Source: Mangrovibacter phragmitis | GTDB taxonomy: Bacteria > Pseudomonadota > Gammaproteobacteria > Enterobacterales > Enterobacteriaceae | NCBI RefSeq assembly: GCF_001655675.1 | Contig: NZ_LYRP01000001.1 | Coordinates: forward strand, 62,001 to 126,000 | Direction: 5' to 3' | DNA: 64,000 nucleotides | Shown: positions 8,898-16,437 of the stretch, piece by piece | Numbering within the stretch: the first letter of the stretch is position 1 | How the letters are laid out: the number at the start of each line of letters is the position of its first letter | Made by a program: the position numbers and the translations under genes | Notes under the pieces: generated by a model | What the model saw: only the letters and a program-made list of their open reading frames with translations | Databases searched by the model: none | Told to the model about the DNA's origin: nothing

Positions 8898-9155
8898 ATG
8901 CGGCATATTGTTCGCCAGGATGACACATTACTCGAGTATGGCGGCAGAGTGCTGGCCGGGCATAACCTCTGTTTTGGCAAAGGGATTGCCTGTGTGGGCG
9001 ACCCGGTAATGTGTAACCGGCATGGCCTGACGGTGATTGCTGAAGGCAGCACACTGTCCACATTAAATGGCGTACCAATAGCATTACATGGGCACCGGTG
9101 TGCCTGTGGTTGCACCCTGGTCAGCTCATCTCCAGATTGCCGGTGTGCACAATGA
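8898..9155 (+). CDS. PAAR-domain spike tip protein
   Basis: An 85-residue protein consisting of little more than a PAAR fold, the cone that caps VgrG and sharpens the T6SS spike. Visible features are the repeated Gly/Pro turns (GKGIACVGDPVMCNRHG), the LNGVPIALHGHRCACGC region with clustered His and Cys suited to a bound metal, and the cysteine-rich end. It has its own SD (AAGGGAAG) and ends with an ATGA overlap with the next gene. No toxin extension is present, so the tip is structural. Confidence 0.85.
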   Translation: MRHIVRQDDTLLEYGGRVLAGHNLCFGKGIACVGDPVMCNRHGLTVIAEGSTLSTLNGVPIALHGHRCACGCTLVSSSPDCRCAQ

Positions 9156-10270
9156 GGGCGTTTCAGTTTGCCCCCGCACTCCGGGCTGCCTCTCCACCCC
9201 GAAACCGCCGCTGGGCGCAGGCTGGTATGGTGCTGGTATTGCTGTCTGTCACCTTAAGCCTGGTGCTGGCAGGAGAAAAAAGCAGCCCAACATTGTTAGT
9301 GGTTACCGCAAGCTTTGCCAGTGCGCTTGTTCTGCTGTGCTGGCTTTCCCGCCAATTGTATTACCGCACTTCATTACATTTACAGGCGGACTGGCAGTAT
9401 CGCACAGACCAGGAATATGCTGCCTGGTGGCAACACCATACACAAACTTTTGCGCTGCAGGATGTCGTACTGATTGGCCCTGCCGGGGTATCACCAGCAG
9501 ACTGGCAAGGTTTCCTGAACCAGCCACCAGGCCCGTCAACCGGCTGCAGTAGCGCAATAACGAATGGCCTGCTGTTTTCCACCCGGCCTGGTGAACGGGA
9601 AACCCAACTGGCGCAGATGCTTGCGCGCCAGTGGCATACCCAGTGTAGTGGTCAGGTGTACCGGCCACCCATATCGTGCTACTGGCAAGGGAGTGAAACT
9701 GCCTGGCAGGCATTTTCAGCAGAAGTGAGCCTGTTATTTCCGTCACTTTGCCTTCCCGTGCACCCAGAACCCTGGCAAGGGGCGAACACACTGGCAGGCC
9801 TGGCTGCCCATTTCGCATTAACAGCAGAAGAGAATCAGCAATGGTTCCTTGTTGCCGGTTGCCTTTCTGTGCCCGCAGGCGGCGGCTCAGAGCCCGCGGG
9901 TGAATCTGCGTTGCTCTGGAAAGTCACCGCTAAAGGGCCGGTAACCCTGGCGCGCGGTGAGGTGTTTTCTCAAGGCAAACATACCGCAACCCAGGTATGC
10001 CAGCAGGCTCAGCAACAAAGCGGGTTAACGCACCCACCGGAACACTGCGTGTTGTTTTCACCAGCAATACCCCCGGATTTTGCTCATTGCGGCTGGAACC
10101 TTTCCCGGCATGCGCAGGACCCATATTGGGGGCGAACCGGGGAAAATGAACCACTGATTGCGGTCTCACTCGCTGCATTACTGGCGCTGCACCAACAAAC
10201 CTCGTGTGGCTGGATTGCCACCGACCCGCAGTACCAACTCACTTTAGGAATAGTAAAATATCATGGATAA
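9152..10270 (+). CDS. Unknown T6SS-island membrane protein between PAAR and TssM
   Basis: A 372-residue protein I do not recognise. I chose ATG 9152 because it overlaps the PAAR stop as ATGA; the frame is open 54 bases upstream but has no SD there. Two membrane segments lie close together near the N-terminus (about residues 26-42 and 47-65). About 300 residues without further membrane helices follow, rich in Trp and Gln and carrying about ten cysteines. The gene overlaps tssM by 8 bases, so it is clearly part of the T6SS operon. A role at the membrane complex or in effector loading is possible but not shown. Confidence 0.7.
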   Translation: MRAFQFAPALRAASPPRNRRWAQAGMVLVLLSVTLSLVLAGEKSSPTLLVVTASFASALVLLCWLSRQLYYRTSLHLQADWQYRTDQEYAAWWQHHTQTFALQDVVLIGPAGVSPADWQGFLNQPPGPSTGCSSAITNGLLFSTRPGERETQLAQMLARQWHTQCSGQVYRPPISCYWQGSETAWQAFSAEVSLLFPSLCLPVHPEPWQGANTLAGLAAHFALTAEENQQWFLVAGCLSVPAGGGSEPAGESALLWKVTAKGPVTLARGEVFSQGKHTATQVCQQAQQQSGLTHPPEHCVLFSPAIPPDFAHCGWNLSRHAQDPYWGRTGENEPLIAVSLAALLALHQQTSCGWIATDPQYQLTLGIVKYHG

Positions 10271-13200
10271 GGACAAGGCAAATCAGCGCAGCCATTCTGG
10301 CTGGTATACCGTGGCGGTTGGGGTCGCTCTGGCAGTATTGGTGGTGTTTTTATACGGTGTGTTGTACTGGTATTTCGCCACCGATGCCTCGCAGGAAACC
10401 AGCGTGATTATTTCTGTGGTGGTGCGCAGTGGGTTGCTACTACTGGTATTGTTATCGCTAATGGTTCTGGCATGGTCTGGCATGCAACTCAGGCAGCTGG
10501 TTCGCATCAGGCAGGCCGCTCGCCTTCAGCCTGAGCCACTCAGTGCAGCCACCGGAGCAGGTGTGCGTCTTGCTGAACAAATTCGCCACCGGCTGAAGAT
10601 GCGCCACCGCCTGTGGTGGCGTTCTTCTGTTCGCCTGGTGCTGGTGGTCGGAGATAACCACGCGGTGGAACAATTGTTGCCAGGGCTGGTGGCGGAAACC
10701 TGGCTTGAAAGTGAGCACCTTGTTTTTATCTATGGCGGAGATGGCAGTGCGCATGGGTATCAGGCGCCCCTTGCCGCTGTGCAACGGTTGTGGCGCTTCC
10801 GGCCACTGGATGGCATTGTGCGTGTGCTGGGTGTGGGGGCGCAATTATCACCACAGGCCAGTGACAATGATTTGCGTATGCTGGAAGACATTGGCCGGGT
10901 TCTGCGCTACCAGCCTCCGGTCTGGTTATGGCAGTTGTGTGCCAGCAAATGGTCACAGAGCGGGCGAGAGGAGCAACCTGTCGGCGCTTACTTCACGGCA
11001 CGGGCAACCGCGCAAGAAGTCCGCACCCGTCTGGAAAATCTTACCCCGGTACTGCGTGCTCAGGGAATGCTTCAGGTATCTGAAAACCAGGATTATGATT
11101 TTCTGTTGCGCCTTAGCCAGCAACTGCAGGATGGCGGCATAGCGCACTGGGAACAGCAGTTGCAACCCTGGTTGTATGCCTCCCAGCCACGGGTTCCGCT
11201 CCGCGGGTTGATGTTCAGCCTGGTCACCTGTCATGAGCCTGTACCAGAAGGTAGCGGTGTGAAGGGCAACTCTACGGCGGTATTCACTCATGCGCTGGTG
11301 TTACCACCCCGGCTTGCCGGGCTTATTGCGGCAAGCCGCCATACCAAAGGGCTGCGACCCGGGAATGCCTGGTTCACGGGTGTGGCGGCCGGGCTGGTGG
11401 GCCTGCTGGCGCTCTGGGGCGTTGGCCTGCTGGTTTCGTTTATGGTGAATTACCATGCGGTGGCGGCCACAGCACAACGTATTCAGACCCTGGAGTCTCA
11501 GGCAACCACACCCGACCAGCAACTGGTGGCATTACACGCACTGGGTAACCATATCGAATGGCTCCAGAATAAAAACAGCCATTTTTCTCCGTGGTACCTG
11601 CCTGGCGGGTTTAATGTTAATCCGCGCATACTGGATGCATTGATGCCTGTATATATCACGGCCTACAACAGGCAGGTCCGCGACCAGTCCGCCAGACAGT
11701 TACGTGAGTCTCTACAGGCATTCATCCAAATTCCGCCAGAAAGCGCACAGAGAACAGCACTTGCCGGGCAGAGTTACAACCAGCTTAAAGCCTGGTTGAT
11801 GATGGCGATGCCAGAAAAAGCCGACACCCAGTTTTATACCCAGACACTGAAATCCGTCTCGGGTGCGCCAGCAGGAATATCTCCTGCGCTGTGGGAAACA
11901 CTGGCTCCGGATCTGTGGGCTTTTTATATGGCGCATTTAGCACAATGGCCTCAGTGGAAAATCTCCCCGGACATCACTCTGGTTGCCAAAGTTCGTGAAG
12001 CATTATTGCAACAGTTAGCGCACCAGAGTGCGGAACAAAACCTCTATAACCAGATTATCAGCAATGCCCGCGCCAATTACCCCGACCAGACGCTGGAAAC
12101 CATGGTACAGGGTACGGATGCCCGGCGTGTGTTTGTCTCCAATGAAGTCGTGCCAGGTGTATTTACCCGCCAGGCGTGGGAGGGCAGTATTCAGCAGGCC
12201 ATTGCGCGTGCAGCAACAGCCCGGCAGGAAGAAATTGACTGGGTGCTAAGCGACAGCAACGCTTCTGTCAGCGCAGACGCGGTATCTGCAGACGCGCTTA
12301 AGGCCAGCCTGTCAGCACGTTACTTCGCTGATTTCGCCGGCGCCTGGCAGCACTTTCTTAATAACCTGCAACGCCAGCCTGCCAGAACGGTATCAGAAGT
12401 AACCGACCAGCTAACACTGATAAGTGATGTGCGCCAGTCCCCGTTGATTGCGTTACTGAATACCCTCGCTTTTCAGGGGCAAACCGGGCAAATAAACCGC
12501 TCGCTGCCAGATACACTGATTCAGGCCACAATGGAAAAACTGGGCGGCCATGAGCCTGTGGCTATTGATACACTTCGGCAGTTACCTTCAGGCGGTGCCG
12601 AACAACACTTCAGGCCGATATTGCAGGTGATGGGCATTAATTCCCGGGCTTATGGCGACTCGGGGAATCAGCCACTGAGTTTACAGGCGTGGCTAACCCA
12701 GATAACCAGAGTCAGGCTGCACTTGCAGCAAATTATCAATACGCACAACCCTCAGGAGAGTATGCAGTTGCTGGCGCAAACCCTGTTTCAGGGGCAACCG
12801 CACGACTTCACTGAAACACGCCAGTACAGCAACTTGCTTGCTGCAAGCCTTGGGCAAGAGTGGCAGGGGTTTGGTGAAGCTATTTTTGTCGGGCCAATGA
12901 ATGATGCATGGAACAGTATTTTGCAGCCCTCTGCCGCCGGGTTAAATAATAAATGGCAACGGACGGTACGGGCAGAATGGCAGGCCACTTTTTCTGGCCG
13001 TTATCCTTTCACCACTGCTCAGGGTGAAGCCTCATTGCCCGCGCTGGCGGACTTTATTCGTAAAGATTCCGGGCGTCTGGCGCGTTTTGTGGCCGATGAA
13101 CTCGGCGGCATTGTGAAACTTGAAAGCCGCCGCTGGGTAGTTAACCCGGCGCATTCCCGGGCAGTTCACATTAATCCGGATTTTTTAGCGGCAATTAACC

Positions 13201-13652
13201 AGCTTAATGAGATAGCCGATATTCTGTTTATTGATGGCGGCCAGGGCGTTCAGTTTGAACTCCAGGCAAGGCCATCGCCCGGGGTGGTGGAAACGCAACT
13301 TAATATTGACGGGCAAAAACTGCACTATTTTAACCAGCAGGCAGACTGGCAACTATTCCGCTGGCCAGGCGAAACCTACAAACCCGGTACCTTACTGACA
13401 TGGCACCGCGCCGGGGCGGGAACCCGGTTATATGGCGATTACCCCAGTGGCTGGGGTTTACTCCGCTGGCTGGAAACGGGGCAATATGAACAACTGGATA
13501 ACAGCCGCTGGCTGATAACGTTTATTGCCCCGGATGGCGCGCAATTACAGTGGGTGTTGCGTTCGCAAGTGGGTAAAGGGCCCCTGGCATTGTTAGCCTT
13601 AAGAAGCTTTCGGTTACCTGAAAATATCTTTATTGTTGACCAGACCATGTAA
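10263..13652 (+). CDS. tssM: Type VI secretion membrane-complex protein TssM (IcmF/VasK)
   Basis: A 1129-residue IcmF-family protein, the inner-membrane and periplasmic scaffold of the T6SS membrane complex. Two N-terminal membrane helices (about residues 15-36 and 46-67) precede a cytoplasmic domain, and a third helix lies near 372-395. A long periplasmic part ends in the IcmF C-terminal region. Where many TssM proteins have a Walker A loop, this one reads LVLVVGDNHAVEQL (about residues 125-138), without GxxGxGKT, so nucleotide binding is unlikely. TssJ and TssL partners are absent from the window. Length is normal for the family. Confidence 0.88.
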   Translation: MDKDKANQRSHSGWYTVAVGVALAVLVVFLYGVLYWYFATDASQETSVIISVVVRSGLLLLVLLSLMVLAWSGMQLRQLVRIRQAARLQPEPLSAATGAGVRLAEQIRHRLKMRHRLWWRSSVRLVLVVGDNHAVEQLLPGLVAETWLESEHLVFIYGGDGSAHGYQAPLAAVQRLWRFRPLDGIVRVLGVGAQLSPQASDNDLRMLEDIGRVLRYQPPVWLWQLCASKWSQSGREEQPVGAYFTARATAQEVRTRLENLTPVLRAQGMLQVSENQDYDFLLRLSQQLQDGGIAHWEQQLQPWLYASQPRVPLRGLMFSLVTCHEPVPEGSGVKGNSTAVFTHALVLPPRLAGLIAASRHTKGLRPGNAWFTGVAAGLVGLLALWGVGLLVSFMVNYHAVAATAQRIQTLESQATTPDQQLVALHALGNHIEWLQNKNSHFSPWYLPGGFNVNPRILDALMPVYITAYNRQVRDQSARQLRESLQAFIQIPPESAQRTALAGQSYNQLKAWLMMAMPEKADTQFYTQTLKSVSGAPAGISPALWETLAPDLWAFYMAHLAQWPQWKISPDITLVAKVREALLQQLAHQSAEQNLYNQIISNARANYPDQTLETMVQGTDARRVFVSNEVVPGVFTRQAWEGSIQQAIARAATARQEEIDWVLSDSNASVSADAVSADALKASLSARYFADFAGAWQHFLNNLQRQPARTVSEVTDQLTLISDVRQSPLIALLNTLAFQGQTGQINRSLPDTLIQATMEKLGGHEPVAIDTLRQLPSGGAEQHFRPILQVMGINSRAYGDSGNQPLSLQAWLTQITRVRLHLQQIINTHNPQESMQLLAQTLFQGQPHDFTETRQYSNLLAASLGQEWQGFGEAIFVGPMNDAWNSILQPSAAGLNNKWQRTVRAEWQATFSGRYPFTTAQGEASLPALADFIRKDSGRLARFVADELGGIVKLESRRWVVNPAHSRAVHINPDFLAAINQLNEIADILFIDGGQGVQFELQARPSPGVVETQLNIDGQKLHYFNQQADWQLFRWPGETYKPGTLLTWHRAGAGTRLYGDYPSGWGLLRWLETGQYEQLDNSRWLITFIAPDGAQLQWVLRSQVGKGPLALLALRSFRLPENIFIVDQTM

Positions 13653-13678
13653 AACTACAGCCAGAAACGGGAGGCATT

Positions 13679-13894
13679 GTGTTAGAGAACTATTTTGGGC
13701 AACGACCGACGCAGGCAGAACAGCAGCGGTTACTGGCCGTGCAGGCCGCACTGGAACTGGTGCAGGCAACAAGCGTGGTTTCAGGGGATCCTGACAATAC
13801 TACAGCGCATATTACAGCGCTTGATCTGGCAGCGGTGAGCCGGGATATCGCAGGGCTGGCAGATGCGATTCAGGCCGCGCTGGTGGTTCGTTGA
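13679..13894 (+). CDS. 71-residue hypothetical protein at the end of the T6SS operon
   Basis: Starts with GTG 13679 behind a good SD (GGGAGG, spacing about 7) only 26 bases after the tssM stop, so it is probably co-transcribed. The sequence is almost entirely amphipathic helix rich in Ala, Gln and Leu (LAVQAALELVQATS, ADAIQAALVV), with no signal peptide or membrane helix. I recognise no family. It could be a small accessory protein or the remnant of a larger tss gene; no sequence similarity visible here decides this. Confidence 0.55.
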   Translation: MLENYFGQRPTQAEQQRLLAVQAALELVQATSVVSGDPDNTTAHITALDLAAVSRDIAGLADAIQAALVVR

Positions 13895-13923
13895 GTAAAC
13901 CGCAGCACACATCAGAAAAGAAA

Positions 13924-13951
13924 CGGGAAATGCCGACATCGTCATTTCCCG
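13924..13951. terminator. Hairpin at the end of the T6SS operon
   Basis: A 9-bp stem, CGGGAAATG / CATTTCCCG, with a 10-base loop lies 30 bases after the last T6SS-island gene. The + side has no T-run, so termination would be weak. The position still marks the right border of the island. Confidence 0.4.
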
Positions 13952-14108
13952 CAAAAATACTGAGATTGCTTATTGCGGCATTCCTTCGCGTGACACCGCA
14001 CACTCTAGGTGCCAAACATTAAGGCAAACTTAAGTAGTGATGCCGAAAGTAAAATATTTGTTATTGATCATGTTTTCACAATGCAATAAACAACATTAAG
14101 GAGCAGAA

Positions 14109-14750
14109 ATGTTAACTGTATGGGGAAGAAAAACATCGTCGAATGTCCAGGCATTAATGTGGTGTATTGGTGAGCTTAATCTGCCTGTAAACCGGATTGA
14201 TATTGGCCATCGTTTTGGCGGTAATGATACTGCGGATTTTTTGGCGATGAACCCCAATGGCACGGTGCCAGTTTTGCAGGACGGAGGCAATGAACCTTTG
14301 TGGGAAACCGGGGCCATATTACGCTACCTGGCTTCTGAATATGGAACAGCGGATTTCTGGCCGCACAGCAACCGCGAAAGGGCACAGGTCGATAAGTGGG
14401 CCGAGTGGGCAAAGCTGAATATTGCCCTCAATTTTACCGCGCCAGTGTTCTGGCGAGTGGTCCGTACCCCTGCGGCCCAGCGTGATGAAGCTGCTATTGC
14501 TGCGGCACTGAAAACCTTACATCACTTTATGGCAATCGCGGAAAAACAGCTGCAACAACACACCTGGCTGGCAGGTGATCAGTTCAGCCTTGCTGATATA
14601 CAGTTCGGCCACATACTTTACCGTTACTATGATATTGCCATAGAACGCCCGGTGTTCCCGGCAATTGAAGCCTGTTTCCAGCGGTTACACCAGCGCAAGG
14701 CCTGGCTGGACCATGTGCGGGTGTCTTATGAAGAGCTCAGAGCAGTGTAG
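14109..14750 (+). CDS. Glutathione S-transferase family protein
   Basis: A 213-residue cytosolic GST-like protein. The N-terminal thioredoxin-like domain has GRKTSSNVQALMW, with a Ser pair where the catalytic residue sits, and the glutathione-contact elements NGTVPVL and ETGAILRYLA. The C-terminal helical domain has the N-capping box LADIQFGHI. The start is supported by AAGGAG 7 bases upstream. It is a monocistronic gene next to the T6SS island and not part of the E. coli backbone order. The substrate cannot be told from sequence. Confidence 0.85.
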   Translation: MLTVWGRKTSSNVQALMWCIGELNLPVNRIDIGHRFGGNDTADFLAMNPNGTVPVLQDGGNEPLWETGAILRYLASEYGTADFWPHSNRERAQVDKWAEWAKLNIALNFTAPVFWRVVRTPAAQRDEAAIAAALKTLHHFMAIAEKQLQQHTWLAGDQFSLADIQFGHILYRYYDIAIERPVFPAIEACFQRLHQRKAWLDHVRVSYEELRAV

Positions 14751-14774
14751 AAAACAGGAAAGAGGCGGGCACGG

Positions 14775-14843
14775 TTATTTCAGGTATTGCCATGCATAAA
14801 CAACAATAGCGACAGCAATCAAAACCAGTGTGGATTTTCTCAT
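14775..14843 (-). CDS. Candidate 22-residue single-helix membrane protein
   Basis: Reads MRKSTLVLIAVAIVVYAWQYLK: two basic residues, one uninterrupted hydrophobic helix and a lysine end, the usual build of enterobacterial small membrane proteins. A GAGG lies about 12 bases upstream, so the SD is only moderate. Only its composition and the otherwise empty gap support it. Chance cannot be excluded for such a short frame. Confidence 0.35.
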   Translation of the reverse strand: MRKSTLVLIAVAIVVYAWQYLK

Positions 14844-14934
14844 TTAACTCAATGCCTCGTAAAAAACAGGAATCCTGCAATAACAGAGAAAAGAGAACAA
14901 GGAGCGCATTGCCTGTTTATGCGCTTTGTCACAT

Positions 14935-14971
14935 GAATACTGTTGTGGCAGCCTGTGCCACAACAGTATTC
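14935..14971. terminator. Perfect 16-bp hairpin next to the ydfZ stop
   Basis: Arms at 14935-14950 (GAATACTGTTGTGGCA) and 14956-14971 are perfect complements around a 5-base loop. It lies 8 bases beyond the ydfZ stop on the minus strand. There is no T-run on either side, so it may stabilise the mRNA 3' end or terminate inefficiently. Confidence 0.55.
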
Positions 14972-14979
14972 ACCACAAA

Positions 14980-15183
14980 TTAGTGCATGCCGAGGCGAAT
15001 CAGTTCAACAGGTGCGAACTGGCCTTCTGCGCCATCCACTTCTACTGTTGCCTGGCGACGTAAATCACGAGCACTCAGCCCATCGGCATGAATTGCCTTA
15101 ATCACCCCTGTAAGGCCAGTGCCATTAATCATCACACGGCTGCCAGTTGTAATTACGTTACGGTTACGATCATAGGTCATCAT
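14980..15183 (-). CDS. ydfZ: YdfZ family protein
   Basis: A 67-residue protein matching E. coli YdfZ in length and in the blocks [15 protein letters not shown] and LIRLGMH. I chose the start at 15183 (MMTYDRN) because AGGAG lies 9 bases upstream and the length equals that of E. coli YdfZ. An earlier in-frame start would add about 19 unrelated residues. The molecular role is not settled; E. coli YdfZ has been described as a selenium-binding protein whose gene is activated by FNR. An FNR-type box lies about 110 bases upstream here. Confidence 0.85.
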   Translation of the reverse strand: MMTYDRNRNVITTGSRVMINGTGLTGVIKAIHADGLSARDLRRQATVEVDGAEGQFAPVELIRLGMH

Positions 15184-15290
15184 TGTGGTTTTCTCCTCTA
15201 AAAACGCGATAAAACGGATATCGGTATATATCGGCAGCAACTATTCTGAGCGCCTTAAAACACGACATCAATCACAAAATTGGGCGTTTA

Positions 15291-15304
15291 TTGACCTGGG
15301 TCAA
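15291..15304 (-). promoter_or_regulatory. FNR-type box upstream of ydfZ
   Basis: TTGAC-CTGG-GTCAA is a perfect dyad that matches the FNR consensus TTGAT-N4-ATCAA except for the inner base of each half. It is centred about 114 bases before the ydfZ start. A class II arrangement would place the transcript start near 15256, but no convincing -10 is visible there. Confidence 0.6.
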
Positions 15305-15409
15305 AAGTTTTCTTGCGTGATAATTAACACGGGCGGGGCAATTTTGTCTGCCGGATTACTTTCCGGAGTATGGCGAGACACTTATTTTCTGCAGAGCGAC
15401 AAGTGCAGT

Positions 15410-15442
15410 AAAAAAATCCCCTGGCAAGGCGCTGCAGGGGAT
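15410..15442 (-). terminator. Rho-independent terminator, minus strand
   Basis: An 8-bp stem ATCCCCTG / CAGGGGAT with an 11-base loop, read on the minus strand and followed by TTTTTTT. It lies about 290 bases downstream of the 49-residue small ORF and is the nearest candidate end for that transcript. It also insulates the ydfZ promoter. Confidence 0.65.
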
Positions 15443-15728
15443 AAAACTACACTCAAAATGAATCGTACCTAATATAAAGTATGGCGAAGAGGTTACCCCG
15501 GTAAGCTTTTTTAGCCAGATAAATAACCCGTCAGCCATTCCTCTTTAGTTATTTCTGAAGACCGGAAATAAATAAAAAGACACAGTATGGATAAATATAA
15601 CAGCTACTGGTGTTGTTCTGTGTTACCAGAAAAAATACAATAATAATTGCACAATAAAACTGCTTATTTATGTTGGTTGCAGTTAGAATGTAAAGCCTGG
15701 TGTGGCGTAAATTTCATTACAAAATAGC
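15443..15728. other. Intergenic stretch without recognised gene
   Basis: AT-rich, with several stop codons in all frames. I see no homology cue, no strong promoter and no hairpin beyond the terminator to its left. It may be the 3' untranslated part of the minus-strand small-protein transcript. Confidence 0.3.
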
Positions 15729-15878
15729 TCAGGCTGTCAGCCATAAGTCAATGTGTTTTACCATCGCATAGATAAAGTGATTAACCACAGTCGATTCGAA
15801 GAGCATCGCTACCCAAACAACGGAAATACAAATCAGCGCTACATCATAAATATAAAATATCTTATTTACTTTACCCAT
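15729..15878 (-). CDS. Candidate 49-residue small membrane protein
   Basis: Begins MGKVNKIFYIYDVALICISV and has one strong hydrophobic helix (about residues 8-26), followed by a polar, histidine-containing tail. The minus-strand leader carries AAGGAG 8 bases before the ATG, an almost ideal SD, and a terminator with seven T lies downstream on the same strand. I do not recognise a family. The SD, hydrophobic profile and terminator together make it more likely real than chance. Confidence 0.5.
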   Translation of the reverse strand: MGKVNKIFYIYDVALICISVVWVAMLFESTVVNHFIYAMVKHIDLWLTA

Positions 15879-16033
15879 GGTGGCATCTCCTTTAGTGATG
15901 ATGCTGGCGTATTTTTTAGCTGAGGTAAATTGCAGCCAGCAACGAAATTATGGTCAGTTATGTGGGGTAAATATGTGATGGATCTCGAATAAAAAATTTA
16001 TACTTTGTTTGTGGTTTTTAATTTTATTTTCAT

Positions 16034-16066
16034 GATTTACTGTGTTTTTAACTAAAACTTTATAAT
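16034..16066 (+). promoter_or_regulatory. Possible PhoP-type promoter reading toward the mgtS 3' end
   Basis: GATTTA-N5-TTTTTA resembles the PhoP repeat (T/G)GTTTA-N5-(T/G)GTTTA with one mismatch in each half. It is followed 10 bases later by a consensus TATAAT (16061-16066). The predicted transcript start is near 16073, entering a hairpin-forming, gene-free stretch. AT-rich sequence produces such matches by chance, so support is modest. Confidence 0.3.
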
Positions 16067-16180
16067 ATTACTAATTGATAATTATGGCGGCTTACCACGA
16101 AGTGAGTAACCAGGTTCAGTACCTGGAGTAACAGGTTATACCCTCTATTTTCTTACAGCCAGGTGAAGTGGCAGGCAATA
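16067..16180 (+). other. Gene-free stretch with nested inverted repeats
   Basis: Contains CCAGGT-N5-ACCTGG (around 16111-16127) inside a larger TAACC / GGTTA pairing, directly downstream of a TATAAT box. In E. coli the PhoP-controlled sRNA gene mgrR lies beside mgtS, so an sRNA could be expected here. I see no classical terminator on this strand and cannot identify it as MgrR. Confidence 0.3.
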
Positions 16181-16217
16181 AATAAAAAAACGCCCTTTAC
16201 ACATAATGTAAAGGGCG
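16181..16217 (-). terminator. Rho-independent terminator of mgtS
   Basis: An 11-bp stem CGCCCTTTACA / TGTAAAGGGCG with a 5-base loop, followed on the minus strand by TTTTTTTATT. It lies 30 bases after the mgtS stop. Confidence 0.9.
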
Positions 16218-16247
16218 GCTAAGTACAGTGAGACGATTCAGATAGCA

Positions 16248-16343
16248 TTAGTCGTTCCATTTGTGGCTGAGGCAGGCGGCGAGTAAACCTGCACCAACAA
16301 ACAGCACGACAGCGGCAAATACATAACTCAGTTCAATGGACAT
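16248..16343 (-). CDS. mgtS: Small membrane protein MgtS
   Basis: A 31-residue protein, the same length as E. coli MgtS (YneM), with the same ending pattern: LLAACLSHKWND here, FLAAYFSHKWDD in E. coli. It has one membrane helix. MgtS sits in the inner membrane and stabilises the magnesium importer MgtA under low magnesium. A strong SD (GGAGG, 8 bases before ATG) and its own terminator support expression. Position fits too: E. coli mgtS lies between ydeE and dcp. The gene is easily missed because of its size. Confidence 0.85.
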   Translation of the reverse strand: MSIELSYVFAAVVLFVGAGLLAACLSHKWND

Positions 16344-16402
16344 AATGCGCCTCCAGCCGGTGTGAGTTTGCATTTACGGTGCGCTTTAACACCGTATTAC
16401 TC

Positions 16403-16437
16403 ACTATATCGGCTGAAAGTTAAACAAACCTTAGGCT
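16403..16437 (-). promoter_or_regulatory. Probable PhoP-dependent promoter of mgtS
   Basis: On the minus strand a perfect PhoP half-site TGTTTA (16421-16426) lies exactly 12 bases before a TATAGT -10 (16403-16408), the usual PhoP geometry. The partner half 5 bases further upstream is degenerate (AGCCTA). The predicted start near 16396 gives a leader of about 53 bases. The box overlaps the last codons of ftrA. Confidence 0.5.
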
